The notes below the pieces were generated by a model, which saw nothing but the letters and a program-made list of their open reading frames with translations, was not told where the DNA came from and did not search any database. Of a stretch of DNA of 64,000 nt, positions 46,824-57,542 are shown one piece after another. This stretch comes from Stropharia rugosoannulata (Eukaryota; Basidiomycota; Agaricomycetes; Agaricales; Strophariaceae): assembly GCA_028532985.1 (NCBI GenBank), contig JANCIK010000003.1:1684001-1748000 (forward strand). Direction: 5' to 3'. A program made the translations under genes and the position numbers. How positions within the stretch are numbered: the first letter of the stretch is position 1; each line of letters opens with the position of its first letter.

Positions 46824-47598
46824 TATGAAGGGTAGTAATGGCGGATAAGGTGAGGTGGAATAGGTCGAGCGCAAGCGCGGTGCTGAGAGCGGGACTTACA
46901 TATCTCGCAGGAATGACCTAATTATTAGTGATCAGATCACGGGGCTAGCTGTTCTGCTAAGTCTCAATGCGGACATAGCGGCTAAGCGGGGGTGACCGGG
47001 GTCGCTGAGCTCCGCAAATATGCCGCAGCCTCATCAGCCTCATGCTCTTTCTGCACTTGACCATTCACTTAACATCATCGGCTTCTTCATTTTCTACTCC
47101 TCACTTCTTCTCTTCGACCTTCTTCCTTGGTTGCCTGCCTCTGCTTTTATAAACACCTGTGCCCTCCTCTACTGTCATGTCTTGAAATGGGACGCATACT
47201 GCGCACATCTCCACTCTGACCCTCACTGTCTGCCCATCCATCGCTTGTCTACTGGGATGACTTTGGATCTCGTCTTCTTCTTCTGCCTTTATATAACGAG
47301 TGCAGATGAAAAGGGTGGCGCTCATTTCCCATGAAGCGCGTTATTAGTTGTACTATGCTTGCCTGTTCTACTGCTGTCCTCTGACCAACATCGTGGGTCA
47401 CCCGTGCTGGCCTCTCAATAATCCTACCCAGATGTTTTGCTTACGTAGAGTCCTCGACTTTGCACCACAAGCCGACATTTGAAACTCAGTTTGGAAGACC
47501 GCCACCTTTGGACTTATGTAGTCTCGCTTAACGCGGCAACTAGGCTTTGGTCGCCCAGCTGAATACCTCCTTCTCTATCCACTTGCGAAGAATCAGCT
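46824..47598. promoter_or_regulatory. Divergent upstream region of rhodanese and CTR genes
   Basis: This 775-bp region has one plus-strand open frame (47020-47334) that is Leu/Phe-rich but lacks a splice context or family, so I leave it out. Close to the CTR start it contains CCCAGCTG (47554-47561, 38 bp before the ATG) and CTTTGCAC (47458-47465). The first of these recurs, in exact or variant form, before both X325 genes. No TATA box is obvious. Confidence 0.4.
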
Positions 47599-48315
47599 AT
47601 GTCGCACTCCCACGGAACGACGTCTTCTTCATCATCATCTTCGATGTCCTCCCATGATATGATGATCCCTTATCTTCATTTCACGGGAGGAGATTTCCTC
47701 TTCTTCGATACTTGGCAGCCCAGCACCGCAGGTGCCATATTCGGAGCCTGCATCGGTCTCGTCGTGCTCGCCGTCCTTGAAAGATGGCTCGCAGCCACCA
47801 GGGCTATGTTTACTGCGTATTGGCAGCACAGGTTATTATATTTTCTCGCTTGGACTTGTTCTGTTATTTAGACTCTTGTCTTGCTCTAGGGCTTCCTTGA
47901 TCACCGCTGCCCGCGATCAGGCAATTGCGAACCATTCGGCGACTGCTACAGACAAGGCACACCTTGGAAAGTATGATATGTTGGAGAGGCAAGACCCGCG
48001 CAAGGCAGTTTCCTCAGATGCCAATTCGAAAGGGCTGAACAAGCTCATGATGAACTCGCGCATGAGGACTGTCGCTCCGTTCATTGCTGCCCACGATATA
48101 CCCCGCGGAATTTTATTCGCCTTGCAAATGCTCATCTCGTATATTCTCATGCTGGCGGTCATGTATGTGGAGTCATATTACTTGCTAGCTACGGTCATCA
48201 TTGACATTCTTGTAGGACCTTCCAAGCTGCGTATATCATCGCTATTGTTCTAGGCCTTGCATTTGGGGAAGTAATCTTCGGACGAGCAACAGGGGGTGCT
48301 GGCAGTGGCCACTGA
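47599..48315 (+). CDS. High-affinity copper transporter, CTR family
   Basis: Three exons (47599-47831, 47890-48162 and 48216-48315; 606 nt) give 201 residues. The N-terminus is rich in His, Met and Ser (MSHSHG, SSHDMMIPYLHF), as expected of a copper-collecting extracellular arm. Helix 1 (AGAIFGACIGLVVLAVLERW) is followed by a long cytosolic loop. Helix 2 ends in the essential Met-x3-Met signature (MLAVM after LQMLISYIL), and helix 3 (TFQAAYIIAIVLGLAFGEVI) is a Gly-rich packing helix. CTR trimers import Cu(I) at the plasma membrane. The tail is short and lacks the usual Cys-rich motif (ends GAGSGH). It lies 587 bp upstream of, and on the same strand as, the first of two X325/BIM1 genes. Confidence 0.93.
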
Positions 48316-48902
48316 TATCAAGAAACTGCTTCTATTTGTTCTGTCCATCTCACAGCATTTCTTGTAAACACATGTACTACAGGCTTTGTGCTACTATCTC
48401 GATTATAGGAGGACGAGGAGGGTACTATCAATATGATCCTTTTCTCAGAGAATATGTACCTGGCCAGTCATTGGCAGATTGTGCGGTGGAAGACTTGATC
48501 ATTTCCGACACTCTTCTCACATGACAGTCTGTGCCCACCTCTCTTCCTCCTAACATGTTTTGGACGCGTGTCTGTGGACGTTGGCGCAGAGCGAACTTGA
48601 TGTGTGTATATGCAAGTGCCGGTCATCGTAGTGTGCGTCGCGCGCTGAACTTTGTAAGTCTTGGCTCTAAGTTCAACCTGAGCAGTGGCCAAGCAATCTG
48701 GAAAAACTTTTTCATCCGCCGCGCGCACCCAGCAGCTGCCCTCCTCTTATTCATAAATTGTACCTACAATCCGCTATAGCGCACCTGGGCTATAAAACCG
48801 TCTGCGGACTCTGACGATCCCCAGCAGCTGAAGAGACCCCACCCAGTTGTCCCTCCCTTTACTCGACACTACTTGCACCGATAGACGACCGACACGAACA
48901 TC
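48316..48902. promoter_or_regulatory. Intergenic/promoter region of X325 gene A
   Basis: Holds a TATA box TATAAAA (48791-48797) about 106 bp before the ATG and two copies of CCCAGCAGCTG (48728-48738 and 48820-48830) 93 bp apart, on either side of it. The motif resembles the element before CTR and before X325 gene B. No gene is seen. Confidence 0.5.
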
Positions 48903-49708
48903 ATGCGCTTCTCCACCTCCGCAGTACTCTTGGCCCTGTCCGCCTCTGTGTCGGCGCACTTCCAGCTCCTGTACCCCCCGCCTCGCGGTCCGTTTGTTGC
49001 AGATATCGAAACCGAGTTCTGCGGTGAGTGCTGTGATCGCTATATGCGTATATTGTAGCTGATTATATGCGTTCTTTCAGGCGGCTATCCCACTGCAGGC
49101 AACCGCACGAAGTTCCCTCTTTCCGGAGGCTTTTTCACGATCAAGTCAAGCCACGCTGGCTTCACCGGTATGTAATATCTTCAAGTCGTTATCAATCCGG
49201 GATGTTAACACTTTGATTTAGTTGGTGCTATCTTGTCCACGGACGACAACCCCACGACCTTCGACAGCTTCCGCGTGAACGGCTCAGAGCAGATCGCTTC
49301 TCCATATGCTAAAGAAGACGGCGCCGGAACCTTCTGTATTCCCCTGAACCTGAACGCTACTGGAATTAGCGGCGTGCGGGACGGTGCCAATGTGACTATT
49401 CAAATCGTGTTCGAGGGAGGCGACGGGGCTCTCTACCAGGTGTGTTGACTATTACCCCTTTAAATTACATAGGTGCTGACGATGCGGTTTAGTGCTCTGA
49501 GCTTAGCCTCTCGGCTGACCTGACCACTCCTGCGGATGCTACGTGCAGCAACGCTACCGATACCACCCACTCACACAGCGACTCGGGCTCAAGCACACAT
49601 AATGACTCGAAGGACTCGTCGACAGGGTCCAGCGCCGGCTTTGTCAACCGCGCGTCTGCATCTGCTCTTTTCCTGGGGGTTATTGGGGTGGCCGCTGCTC
49701 TTCTCTAG
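48903..49708 (+). CDS. X325/BIM1-family GPI-type copper-binding protein (gene A)
   Basis: Four exons (48903-49023, 49081-49167, 49222-49439 and 49493-49708; 642 nt) give 213 residues. Signal peptidase cleavage after SVSA would leave His as residue 1 ([13 protein letters not shown]), the first copper ligand in LPMO-like X325 proteins. A second His sits in [10 protein letters not shown] (mature residue about 47) and the Asp in [10 protein letters not shown], matching the His-His-Asp site of this family. Paired Cys (FCGGY, TFCIPL, YQCSEL, ATCSN) fit two disulfides. The end is Ser/Thr-rich followed by a hydrophobic tail ([17 protein letters not shown]), a GPI signal. Family members do not cleave polysaccharide; Cryptococcus BIM1 aids CTR1-dependent copper uptake. 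Confidence 0.9.
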
Positions 49709-50286
49709 GTTTAACGATGACGATTTATGATACCTTGATGATAAGAATACAAGCAAACTAATTTTTGAATACATTTCTTATAATTCTTACGCCGGCATTC
49801 GTGTGATATGTACGTTAACTATTACGCCTGTCATGAAACCACGCGTCGACGCAGCCGCAAACCATTCCCTGGTAACATTGACAACTAGTCTATGTTCTGA
49901 GCGTTTAGTTGACCCTAGTGCCATATTAAACTGGTCCTTGGCTTTTTATTACATAGCTTGTGCGGCAGGAGTTGAAGTGGTCTGCCGCCATGGCCTTTGC
50001 ACAGTAGCTGGCCATTTTTTTTTGTCTATCAGTACAGAGATCTACTGTATCCATGTTATCTCGAGCGCAGTCATTTTGCAATATTCTAGGGTTATGTATT
50101 GGTGTGGGTGCAGACCCAGCTGTGCACCGAGCCGTGTGGCAAGGGGTCTAAAAATAGACCTTCCTTTCTTGCTAACTCCTTCCCTGTTGGGCGAAAAAAC
50201 TTTTTGTGCGGCTTTAAATAGGTCAGAGCTTGCTGTCCATACAGTGACAGTATTTATATCCACAGACGTAGCGCTTCTGACCCTCA
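49709..50286. promoter_or_regulatory. Intergenic/promoter region of X325 gene B
   Basis: A TATA-like TTTAAATA (50213-50220) lies 67 bp before the ATG. CCCAGCTG is at 50115-50122 and CTTTGCAC at 49995-50002, both also found before CTR. One long plus-strand open frame spans the region but has no domain and would run through the X325 start, so it is taken as chance. Confidence 0.45.
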
Positions 50287-51157
50287 ATGCCCATGATGTT
50301 CTCCTCTACGTGGCCTTTCCTCCTCGCCCTGCTGGCTGCCGCCACCGTCAATGCTCACTTCCAGCTCGCGTTTCCCCCGCCGCGTGGGCCGTTCAACGAG
50401 CCCAACGAAATCCATCTCTGCGGTACATATGTCATTGCAGCTTACGTGCGCTTAGTCGTGCTCAAATATGTCATCTATAGATGGATATTCCAACGTCGCT
50501 GCAAGCCGGACGTTATTTCCTTTGAAGGGCGGATTCTACAGCCTCAATTCCGAGCATCCTCAATGGACCAGTGTGTGCATTCCAGCTTGATAATGTGCTC
50601 GCTTATTCATATAATCATGGACAAAAGTTGGCGTCACGCTCTCAACGTCGCAGAATCCCCAGTCGTTTGACGACTTCCAGCTTGTCAATACATTCTCCCA
50701 ATTGACGGGTGAGGGAGGGTTCTGCCTCCCCCTGGACTTCTCCACGTCCAATGTTACCTTGACCGCTGGTCAGAATGTAACGCTTGAGGTCAGTCGATCC
50801 TTCGCCCACTCGGGGTTCGCGTACTCAACACAATCTGTTCTTATATACGGCTAGATTGTATTTGACGGCGGCGATGGGCAGCTGTATCAGGTGAGCCTGG
50901 CATTTTCGTGATATGATCCTCGCGTCTTATTCGCTCGTGACCAGTGTGCTGACCTGACTCTGAGCGATAATGTCACCATTCCGTCGAGCGTAGCGTGCAC
51001 AAATATGACGGGCTCGTCCTCACCGACCTCGACAGCACCGGGGAGCACAAATACAGCCGGAGGCTCATCGGGGAGCTCAGCTGCCCTGGCCAATTATCCG
51101 ATAGTGAATACAGCTATCGTAGCACTGTTTGTCGTCGTCGGCCTGGCGTTAGCTTAG
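50287..51157 (+). CDS. X325/BIM1-family GPI-type copper-binding protein (gene B)
   Basis: Five exons (50287-50422, 50481-50570, 50628-50788, 50855-50890 and 50945-51157; 636 nt) give 211 residues. The signal peptide ends VNA and the mature chain begins [17 protein letters not shown], again exposing His1. The second His is in [10 protein letters not shown] and the Asp in [11 protein letters not shown], so all three copper ligands of the family are kept. The Cys pattern matches gene A (HLCDGY, GFCLPL, YQCADL, ACTN). The Ser/Thr-rich linker is followed by a hydrophobic GPI tail ([18 protein letters not shown]). Three introns sit at exactly the same codons as in gene A, and a fourth (50789-50854) is unique to B. 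It is a tandem duplicate that has diverged substantially. Confidence 0.9.
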
Positions 51158-52988
51158 ACGCTGACTGCCCGAACCCCACAAAGCATTGAGACACCCATTG
51201 TGATCCGATCGTCGACAGTTGACATCTGTGGGGGCTCGTATGTAGCCTAATTATTGTGTTGAATATAAAAATAACTTGGGATATTATATTGGAATGAAGG
51301 TGATGACTGTTTGATCACTGGACGTGTCAAGGGTCAAGACATGTCCCAGGTAAGTAACCAGAGTGGCTGATGGAAAGCTTCATAGCTGCTATCCTATACT
51401 ATACTAAGGAAGAACCCCCAAACTTGGAGGGGTTGGGGAGAGTGCTAGTTGGAATGTAGATTGGTGTGCTTGATCGAGCATTGTATTGAGGGACGTGTTT
51501 AGTCGCGGGGGTGCTCCCTTGTCCGAGGGAGGATTGCTACTCGGTTTCAATGGCTCTGCGTCATGACGGCTAATTCAATTTTAGTTGTTCCGTAAAGAGG
51601 CGGCGCTTATCCTGGATGAGTTTGTCCCAAAACTTGTGAACTACTTACAGCTAAAGCCTTTTGGGCGAGTCGCTTTTAGCAATTCAGCACAGGTGACTAG
51701 CGCTCGTACAATATCAACTCCTTTATGTCTCGTATACCGGAACACAAAGTAACCTAATTCACTTCTGTGCAGTATTTCGGTAGTTTTCGCAGATAAAGTC
51801 ACGCTCGAATTGTAAGCAAAACTTACTGAGATGCATGACCTGTCTACTACACTGCTGAAAAGTAACCTAATCAGAATATTATATCCTTTAGAGGGAAATC
51901 TAGACAGGCCGCTTGACCAGCTCGTGTCACGATATGACAGATTTTGGTGTATATTTTTCCCCAGCACGGGACTGGATTTTTAATCCAACAATGATGTTGG
52001 ACATGCCCGAGCAGAGCAAATAACAACCACCGCGCGTCGTATCAAGCGCATCTGTTGGAAGAGATGCGCCACTGTGTGCTCTGGTGGATAATCGATGGCG
52101 TTCTCTTCTCTGTTGATGTTGATGTTCCAGATGAGATAGTGGCTAGATCAGAAGCAGACCTGAAAATCATACACGGATACAAATATAATAATGACGCCGC
52201 AAGGAGGCATTTAGTTTGTTTTCTGAATAAGCTCCAGGACGTTGAAGGCTATTACGGCTGTCCGCTGAACTTTGCGCTTGAACTCTGAGTCAGTGCAGTT
52301 TACAGGATACATGAAGTCATAAATGCCTCCTCTTACAGCGGAGGGCGGCAAAGGTACTGTGGGATAAGAATAGGGCGTGGGAGCCCGACATATGCAAGCG
52401 CCCACTGAATTGAGTCAGCCGAAAGGCCGGTGAGTCATTGATGGCGAATCAGCAGCCCTCAACGCAGTGGCCGCAGCCGTACGTGGGCTTGGGATTATCG
52501 CAGTACGCCCATCCGATGGCTGCGTGCTCCCCGATATCTCTTGTCTGTCACCCCTGCAGTCCAAATGGTGCTCGTCTGCATGGATTAGTAGTACATGCCC
52601 TGCGCTCCCGCTGACTCCGCCTGTTTTGGGCACACTTTTTGAGCCCCAATCCGTCCCGTGTGCCTGCCGGGATCCCACATAATGTTTTACTCGGAACGCC
52701 CGAATGCGACCGCCGAGCTATTGCATAACACATTTCGCCCGGATTTGACAGAATGTCCGCAGGTGCATCTATTTGCGACTACGCACTGGTGGCAGTGCCG
52801 AGTTAACACATCAGTAATCTTGGCCGATGCGATCTTGTGCCATCTTATAAAGGTATTGCTTTGGGCCACGCCGTTGCAATGCGAAAAACCCCAGATTGAT
52901 ATCCGGTCTGTTCATTAACTGGTGCCTTTTGCCTCTTCGTCTGTTACCACTCCCGAGCCACCAAGTCTTCCATACACCACCTCCCATC
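51158..52988. other. Gene-poor 1.8-kb region
   Basis: No gene is supported. A 77-codon plus-strand frame (52055-52288) and several minus-strand frames lack splice context and known domains. I looked for a third X325 copy and found no PPPRGPF or GGDG motif. The right end is a promoter-like pyrimidine-rich stretch before the ATG at 52989. Confidence 0.45.
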
Positions 52989-53628
52989 ATGATGTTCAGG
53001 AGAAAGGAAACCCCGTGGGAGGTTGTTGAGAGCCATTCGGTTGATCCCGTACCCATGTACTACGACGATGAAGGTGTGTTTTCTTTTCATATCGTTCACT
53101 CCGAGCCACACTAATTATTCTTTCGCAGAATTGGATCTCATCTTCGTGAAAGACGCCAATGTCCGGCGGAAATTTGTTGTCGAAGTCACACACGAAAAGA
53201 TGCTGCTCAGCGAGCTGGAGAAAGCCGTCGTGTTTGCTCGCCAACAGCTGCTGGAGGAAATTAAACGAAACGGCTACAATATTCTGCTGCTTGAATGGTA
53301 TGTCGTTTAATTTTCTTTGCGATCTAATTGTTCTAATCACTTTACTTTTAATCGTGTAGCTGGAATATTACAATACTGCGAAGAGCTAAGCTACACCGGG
53401 TCGAGATCGAGTATTCTGGTCGTCGTAAGTATTCAATTCTCATGACAGGCTGTCTATCTTGTATTAATCCCATATCTTTCAGCTGCTATCGCAATCAACT
53501 CCCTCAAAGAGCGGACGCCCCCATATATGGACCTGCTCTCTCGTCTAGCCGTGCTAAGTCGACAACAACCAAATGCACCCGCGACAAAGCACCGACGATC
53601 AACGATGTCGCTGCGCCTGAGGTTTTGA
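52989..53628 (+). CDS. Orphan small protein, about 155 residues, unknown function
   Basis: Four exons with good junctions read MMFRRKETPWEVVESHSVDP, MYYDDE|ELDLIFVKDANVRR, a helix (EKMLLSELEKAVVFARQQLL), LLLECWNITILRRAKLHRVE, EIEYSGR|PAAIAINSLKERTP, and a basic tail ending at TGA 53626-53628. Introns are GTGTGT...GCAG, GTATGT...GTAG and GTAAGT...TCAG, all 50-60 nt with branch-like CTNAC. The composition is that of a soluble globular alpha/beta protein without signal peptide or membrane helix. I know no family. It lies between the copper genes and a sulfurtransferase, and is the only orphan in that stretch. Confidence 0.6.
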
Positions 53629-54512
53629 GATCAAATTTGATATCTATCCACTATCTTATCCACACCTAGTATATCTTTGCTATGCTTTCCATGCTCTGTA
53701 AGTACCTCTGAATCACAACTGTTGTATTAGTATTGTACTTGTACCGTCGCTGCATCACCTCATACCATACCCCTCCTCATTATGATAGAATACCACCTGC
53801 AATTACATATGTACCAAATATCGGAGTCCTGACTAATTGCCTCTCTTGAACGCTGAGGAGTTCCTGAGACTTGTGTAATGAAATATGTATGAAAGGTCGG
53901 GTCGGCCGGCCTTTTCATCCATGGGGATCTGAGCACCACGTATCACAGCGTATCAGTTTCTTACTTGTTACATGATAGCGCTCAAAATAGTTGTGCGTCG
54001 TACTCGGAACATTGGCATATGTCTGACGCATAATAGAGGCCTTGGCGATGCATTTAGTCTCGAATATACTGGATGCAGTGTGGGACCGAGTATACCAGTA
54101 TTTTTAGCCCTGTTACACAGTCACTAAAATTAGTATAACGTCGGTCTTGTGCGTTCGGTGTGCGATGAGCGCTACTGCGCGTCTTCTGCAAAGAAGATCG
54201 TACGCAGTGCAGCTTGCTCGAGAAACCAAGGAAATCGATCACCTGCTATCTCGTACTATGCTACGCCGCAGTATATACTTCAAAAACACCTGATACAAAT
54301 CGACACGCGCATCATCCAAGAGCTCACACCAAGCATAGCAAGGCAACGAGGCTTTCCACATCAACCGCCGATGTCAATTGTATTCCGCGTACATCTCAAG
54401 CGCTCAAACGTGTTGCTGATATACGAGTCCCTCCGGCAGCAACGTCTATACCTATAGCTGTAACGGGATGTGAGCACATTAACAGCTGATCTATGGCAGT
54501 GATCAAATTCTA
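53629..54512. other. Convergent intergenic region
   Basis: This is the 3' flank between the orphan gene and the sulfurtransferase gene. Plus-strand frames near 54,149-54,489 overlap the 3' end of the minus-strand gene in other phases and are not called. No RNA gene pattern is found. Confidence 0.45.
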
Positions 54513-55805
54513 TTATTTCTGAATTATGCTTTTTGGGCGCATGGCATAACCAGTCCAGGACTAAGACATCGCGGGAAAATTCCGTCAATATCCCGCAGCT
54601 CCTGCATCTGAAATTTACATCACTAACCTCATCATAAAGACCGACATTGGGTACATCTAACAGTTGAAGGCCAAGCCACAGTACACCCGCAGTCATCCCG
54701 CTTCCGCAGCTCGTCGTGATAGGTCGCTCTCCGCGGATAACTTTGGCGGTCTCTTCAGGGCCAATTGCCGATTCTAACGCCTTCTTGATATCTGCCGGTG
54801 GTAAAAACGTTGAGTATTCCTGCCCGTCTTTTGTTTTGTGCTTCTGCAGGAATAAATTGAAGGTCAACGAGTACGAATGCGGTATGTGGCCAGATGAAAG
54901 TCCCGGACGGGGTTCTGGGTCATTCCCAGTGTACCTGAGCCCCATTAATGTGTTCAGTGTCAGGGTTTCATACCGCCGGAACATGAGCATCGGACAGACC
55001 TTCCTTTCGGCCTTGCGTCTAAAACAATTTCAGCCTGAGGGCTGGCGGATGGGTCCAACTGGGAATTAGATACCATTTGATCGTAGCCTAACAAGCTCCG
55101 TCAAAACATATTATATGCACAATTTAAAAATGGTTGACTTTTTATGGAGGTCACCTCGGTTTTCGGAGGTTCATAAGCTGCAGGCGCCGGCTCGGTGGGA
55201 GGTGAGGTTTCGATTGGCAGGCCCTCGTCAACCCAACGAGGCAGACCACCGTCTAATACACTGGCAGTGTTGTGTCCAAAGCTTCTGAACATGAACAGTG
55301 CGCGAGGGGAGGAAAACACTCCGTGGGTATCGTACCTCGAACAAGGTCAAAAGAGGAAGGCGGTGGTTCAGGTTAGGACTGCGCTTACAAGACAACATGC
55401 GTCGACGGTGAGATTCCAAGCTTTTCTGGGGTGCATATACTTTAATACAGAAGTTGACGCGTGTTAGGATTGAGAAATACCACAGGCACGCGCAAATGTG
55501 TCCTTGTCGGGCATCATATGTTTGAGCCCAAGTTCATGGGGGCTAGCGACCTCATCGAGGTCGAGGAAGCGGGAGCCAGGAATGCGTTTACTGAGATACT
55601 CATTTTTCGCATTTCTCGGCGTATTGGGCATAAACCAAGTGGAGTCGACCAGAGAGACTGGAGACGAGGCAGAACCGCCGGCGACGAGGTCATTAACCTG
55701 CTTCGGGGAGAGCAATAGGGGAGCAGCAGAAGACATTTTGCGCGAGTCGATCCTGGGTGAAACACGAAGACCCTTGAGCAAGATATTCCTCAGGCCCAAA
55801 CCCAT
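54513..55805 (-). CDS. TUM1: Two-domain thiosulfate/3-mercaptopyruvate sulfurtransferase (Tum1-like)
   Basis: An N-terminal rhodanese-like domain (LLLSPKQVNDLVAG, VSLVDSTWFMPNTPRNAKNE, RIPGSRFLDLDEVASPHELG, LGISPSTHVVLYDTHGVFS, RALFMFRSFGH, SVLDGGLPRWVDEGLPIET) precedes a catalytic C-terminal domain (SGHIPHSYSLTFNLFL, PITTSCGSGMTAGVLWLGL). The active-site loop CGSGMTA marks the mercaptopyruvate/Tum1 type, and the last exon supplies SWTGYAMR. Tum1 passes persulfide sulfur toward tRNA thiolation and Moco. About six exons are read. An upstream Met at 55805 (MGLGLRNILLKGLRVSPR) adds a basic leader that could target mitochondria; Met at 55736 (MSSAAP) would give a cytosolic form. It is head-to-head with VMA5, with 155 bp between the starts. 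Confidence 0.9.
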
Positions 55806-55960
55806 GAAATAGTTTGGAAATAGTTGTGGAAAGAGAATGACTGAATTGATGGATTGAACTGTGAAGTGACTTGGCCCCTGAAGCTAACAAAGATCAACAA
55901 TCTCCGATAGTCATTCATTGCCTGGAGCCCTTTAGCTCCTCTACTTCCGCTCATTTCCTC

Positions 55961-57542
55961 ATGCCTTCAGACCAGAGCACCTGGCTCATTTCCATACCCC
56001 AGGGCAGCGACCCGCAGGGCACATTCCAGCGCCTCGTCACAAAACTGAATCAGCAGACAAAGCTACCTCCGCGGAACGTTGGCCATTTCGTCATTCCGTC
56101 ATTCAAGGTTCTCATCGCGTCCCTGTTTCCTTACACCTGGTGGAACTGAACCCATTCTCTCGGTAGACCGGCACTCTTGACTCGCTCATAGGTCTCTCGG
56201 AGGATCTGCCCAAAATCGAGGGCTTCTTTACCGCGACTGTAGCGAAATATGTCGACACCCTCCGTAATCTCCTCAATAACGACCCATCTAAATTGGAGCA
56301 ACACATTCTCATAGACGAGAAGAGCGTCGATAGCTATCTCATGAACGGGTGGAAATGGAACGAGGGCAGATACGATATCCAGAAAAGCCTGCGCGAGTTG
56401 GTGGATGTCCTCAACAAGGTGCTTATCCCTCTCAAAGCTCACCGTGACCCTGACCATGCTATTTTTGACAGGGAATGATTGACCTAGATAACTCGCTGAA
56501 AGCGAAGCTCAATAATTACAACCTCGTCAAGGGCTCGTTAACGCAAATGCAGCGCAAGAAGACGTGTGTATATACTCCTTACACTGTAATCGCTCCGTCT
56601 AAAATAGCCCAGGGGTAATCTCTCAGTGCGGTCACTCGTAGACGTTGTCTCAAAAGACGATTTCATCCAAGATTCGGAGTACTTGGAAACATTGCTTGTA
56701 GCTGTTCCGAAGTAAGAAGGCATTATGGCTTCTAGGCGATTCTTTAATCCACTCTAAGGCTTCTGGTTAAGGATTGGAAGAACGGTTATGAGCGCCTAAC
56801 ACCCATGGTTGTTCCCAGAACTTCCAAGTGCGCCCTCATGTTCCGCACCGCTAAAGTTAGCGCTGACCTTTTTGACAGCTTGGTGACCTCGGATGATGAC
56901 TTCTCCCTGTTCAGCGTGGTTGTCTTCCGAAAGGTACACGATGACTTTGTGCAGAAATGCAGGGAGAACAAGTAAGCCGGCCTCTCTATTCAAGCGAGAT
57001 TGGTGGCTCAGAATTTCTCAGATTCATAGTGAGAGACTTCACCTTTTCTGAAGAAGAGATCGTGAAGCAGCGTCAAGAACTCGACACGACCTCAACCACC
57101 GAGCGGGAACTATGGGTGTGTGGAGTTGCTACCCTCGAAGTATATGAACTAATGTTGGGTTAAGACTGAGCTACTAAGAGTAGCGCGCACCAATTTCTCC
57201 GAGTCGATGCAACTCTTGGTTCACGTCAAAGTAGTCCGCCTCTTTGTCGAAAGCGTGCTGCGCTATGGTCTGCCAGCTGAATATATCGGCATAGTTATCA
57301 AGGTAAGTCCAAGCCATCCCCATCAACTCACTCGCTTACGGCCAAAAACGCAGCCCGATCCTAAGAACGTGAAGAAGATCTTCAACGTACTCCAAACGTC
57401 GTTCAGCTATCTGAGTCCCAAGTCAAATGCGGCGCAAGGCGGTAAAGTTTCTGGGGAGGAGTTTGTCGGAGAGTATCAGACTCTTATGGACCAGGAATTC
57501 TTTGATTTCGTTCTCTACGAAGTGCCCTGGATTGTTAACTAG
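55961..57542 (+). CDS. VMA5: V-type proton ATPase subunit C
   Basis: This is the peripheral V1-Vo stalk subunit that controls reversible assembly of the vacuolar ATPase. About eight exons encode some 390 residues: [44 protein letters not shown]-like [94 protein letters not shown] and [20 protein letters not shown], with C-terminal [14 protein letters not shown]. This is full length without a large insert. The start MPSDQST follows a pyrimidine-rich stretch. Confidence 0.93.

Noticed and set aside
47020..47334. Leu/Phe-rich frame upstream of CTR
   Set aside because: No splice partner, no family and no start context; it probably reads through promoter DNA.
49803..50480. Plus-strand frame of 225 codons between the X325 genes
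   Set aside because: It runs into the X325 gene B in another phase, has no domain, and overlaps promoter elements.
52055..52288. Short frame that might be a gene relic
   Set aside because: No flanking exon and no recognisable motif.
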